The notes beneath the pieces were generated by a model. The model was not told the origin of the DNA, ran no database searches, and saw nothing but the letters and a program-made list of their open reading frames with translations. Below, one piece after another: positions 63,720 to 64,000 of a stretch of DNA of 64,000 nucleotides (position 1 is its first letter; every line of letters starts with the position of its first letter). The translations under genes were made by a program, and so were the position numbers. The stretch spans positions 1 to 64,000 of the forward strand of contig NZ_NSKE01000011.1 of the NCBI RefSeq assembly GCF_002287075.1, given 5' to 3'. Origin of the DNA: Fodinibius salipaludis (GTDB taxonomy: Bacteria > Bacteroidota > Rhodothermia > Balneolales > Balneolaceae).

Positions 63720-64000
63720 TTATATTCTATCAATATGTTGGGCAGCAATCCAACCGGTGGTCCAGGCTGATTGAAAATTGTATCCGCCGGTAATGCCGTC
63801 AATATTCAGTACTTCCCCGGCAAAATAAAGATTGTCTATTTTTTTACTTTCCATGGTTCCCATATTTACCTCATCCAGTGGAATACCACCGCTGGTTACA
63901 AACTCTTCTTTGTACGTTGTTTTTCCTTCAATCTCATAGCTTGTATTCGTAAGCTGTTCGGTAAGGTGGTGAATATTTTCATTGGAGAGTTCTGCCCATC
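63720..64000 (-). CDS. HI0933/BaiN-type NAD(P)/FAD-dependent oxidoreductase, C-terminal part
   Basis: The last 92 residues of a gene that runs off the window. EEFVTSGGIPLDEVNMGTME then LYFAGEVLNIDGITGGYNFQ and SAWTTGWIAA are the highly conserved end of the HI0933 (YhiN) flavoprotein family, including the FAD contact GGYNFQ. Its substrate is unknown. The 5' part lies beyond base 64000. Confidence 0.92.
   Translation of the reverse strand, partial: WAELSNENIHHLTEQLTNTSYEIEGKTTYKEEFVTSGGIPLDEVNMGTMESKKIDNLYFAGEVLNIDGITGGYNFQSAWTTGWIAAQHIDRI

Noticed and set aside
1-64000. CRISPR arrays, complete insertion sequences, phage genes, replication origin, riboswitches
   Set aside because: Looked for on both strands by eye; no regularly spaced repeats, transposase genes, phage structural genes or recognisable switch structures were found.

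Overview
The window looks like the chromosome of a free-living member of the Balneolales (Bacteroidota/Rhodothermota side; genera such as Fodinibius, Gracilimonas or Balneola). The evidence is protein families largely confined to this group (DUF4199, DUF3078, BatA-type von Willebrand proteins, GLPGLI proteins, TonB receptors with carboxypeptidase-regulatory domains, DUF2851), few strong Shine-Dalgarno sites, and several TATATTTG -7-type promoter boxes. Genus assignment is inference. Most of the window is conserved housekeeping DNA with two accessory blocks.

Layout. 0-8 kb: the end of an rRNA operon (5S rRNA), tgt, a glycosyltransferase, then a rightward run of accA, a thioesterase, DUF2085, DUF4199, a CPBP protease, DUF2007, cdsA and a dipeptide epimerase. 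8.0-15.6 kb: accessory block 1, an export locus with an AraC-type regulator, a frameshifted mini-gene, two double-glycine-leader peptides with paired cysteines, a hairpin attenuator, a two-part membrane protein plus ABC ATPase, a five-span membrane protein, a membrane-anchored thioredoxin, a C39-peptidase ABC exporter and a MauE-like protein. 15.6-28.5 kb: an epimerase, a large propeller lipoprotein, BatA, hflX, a CBS protein, a giant TPR protein and aroA. 28.5-37.3 kb: hsp20, dnaK, nadB-nadC-nadA, tsaD, rnhA and pyrF. 37.3-45.8 kb: two similar leftward operons, each an outer-membrane protein (FadL-like or TonB receptor) followed by a GDSL/SGNH lipoprotein. 46-57.2 kb: hppA-pth-rplY-prs with tRNA-Gln, DUF2851, a PyrR-like protein, DUF3078, an aldehyde dehydrogenase and a SpoU rRNA methyltransferase. 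57.2-62.05 kb: accessory block 2, with a TonB-type beta-barrel, a GLPGLI protein, a small secreted cysteine peptide and an AraC regulator, bounded on the far side by a diverged copy of the methyltransferase gene's 3' end. 62.1-64 kb: a PIN-PhoH protein and the tail of a HI0933/BaiN-type flavoprotein.

The most interesting system is accessory block 1. Two small Gly/Ala-rich peptides share a 15-residue leader design and a cysteine at the same position, and are followed by everything needed to cut, oxidise and export them: a C39 peptidase-ABC transporter, a TlpA-like thioredoxin and a MauE-like membrane protein, plus a second ABC system that may give immunity. I read it as an undescribed bacteriocin-like or signalling peptide locus. 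The second notable item is the displaced methyltransferase 3' end behind block 2, which looks like the scar of an insertion or allele-replacement event.
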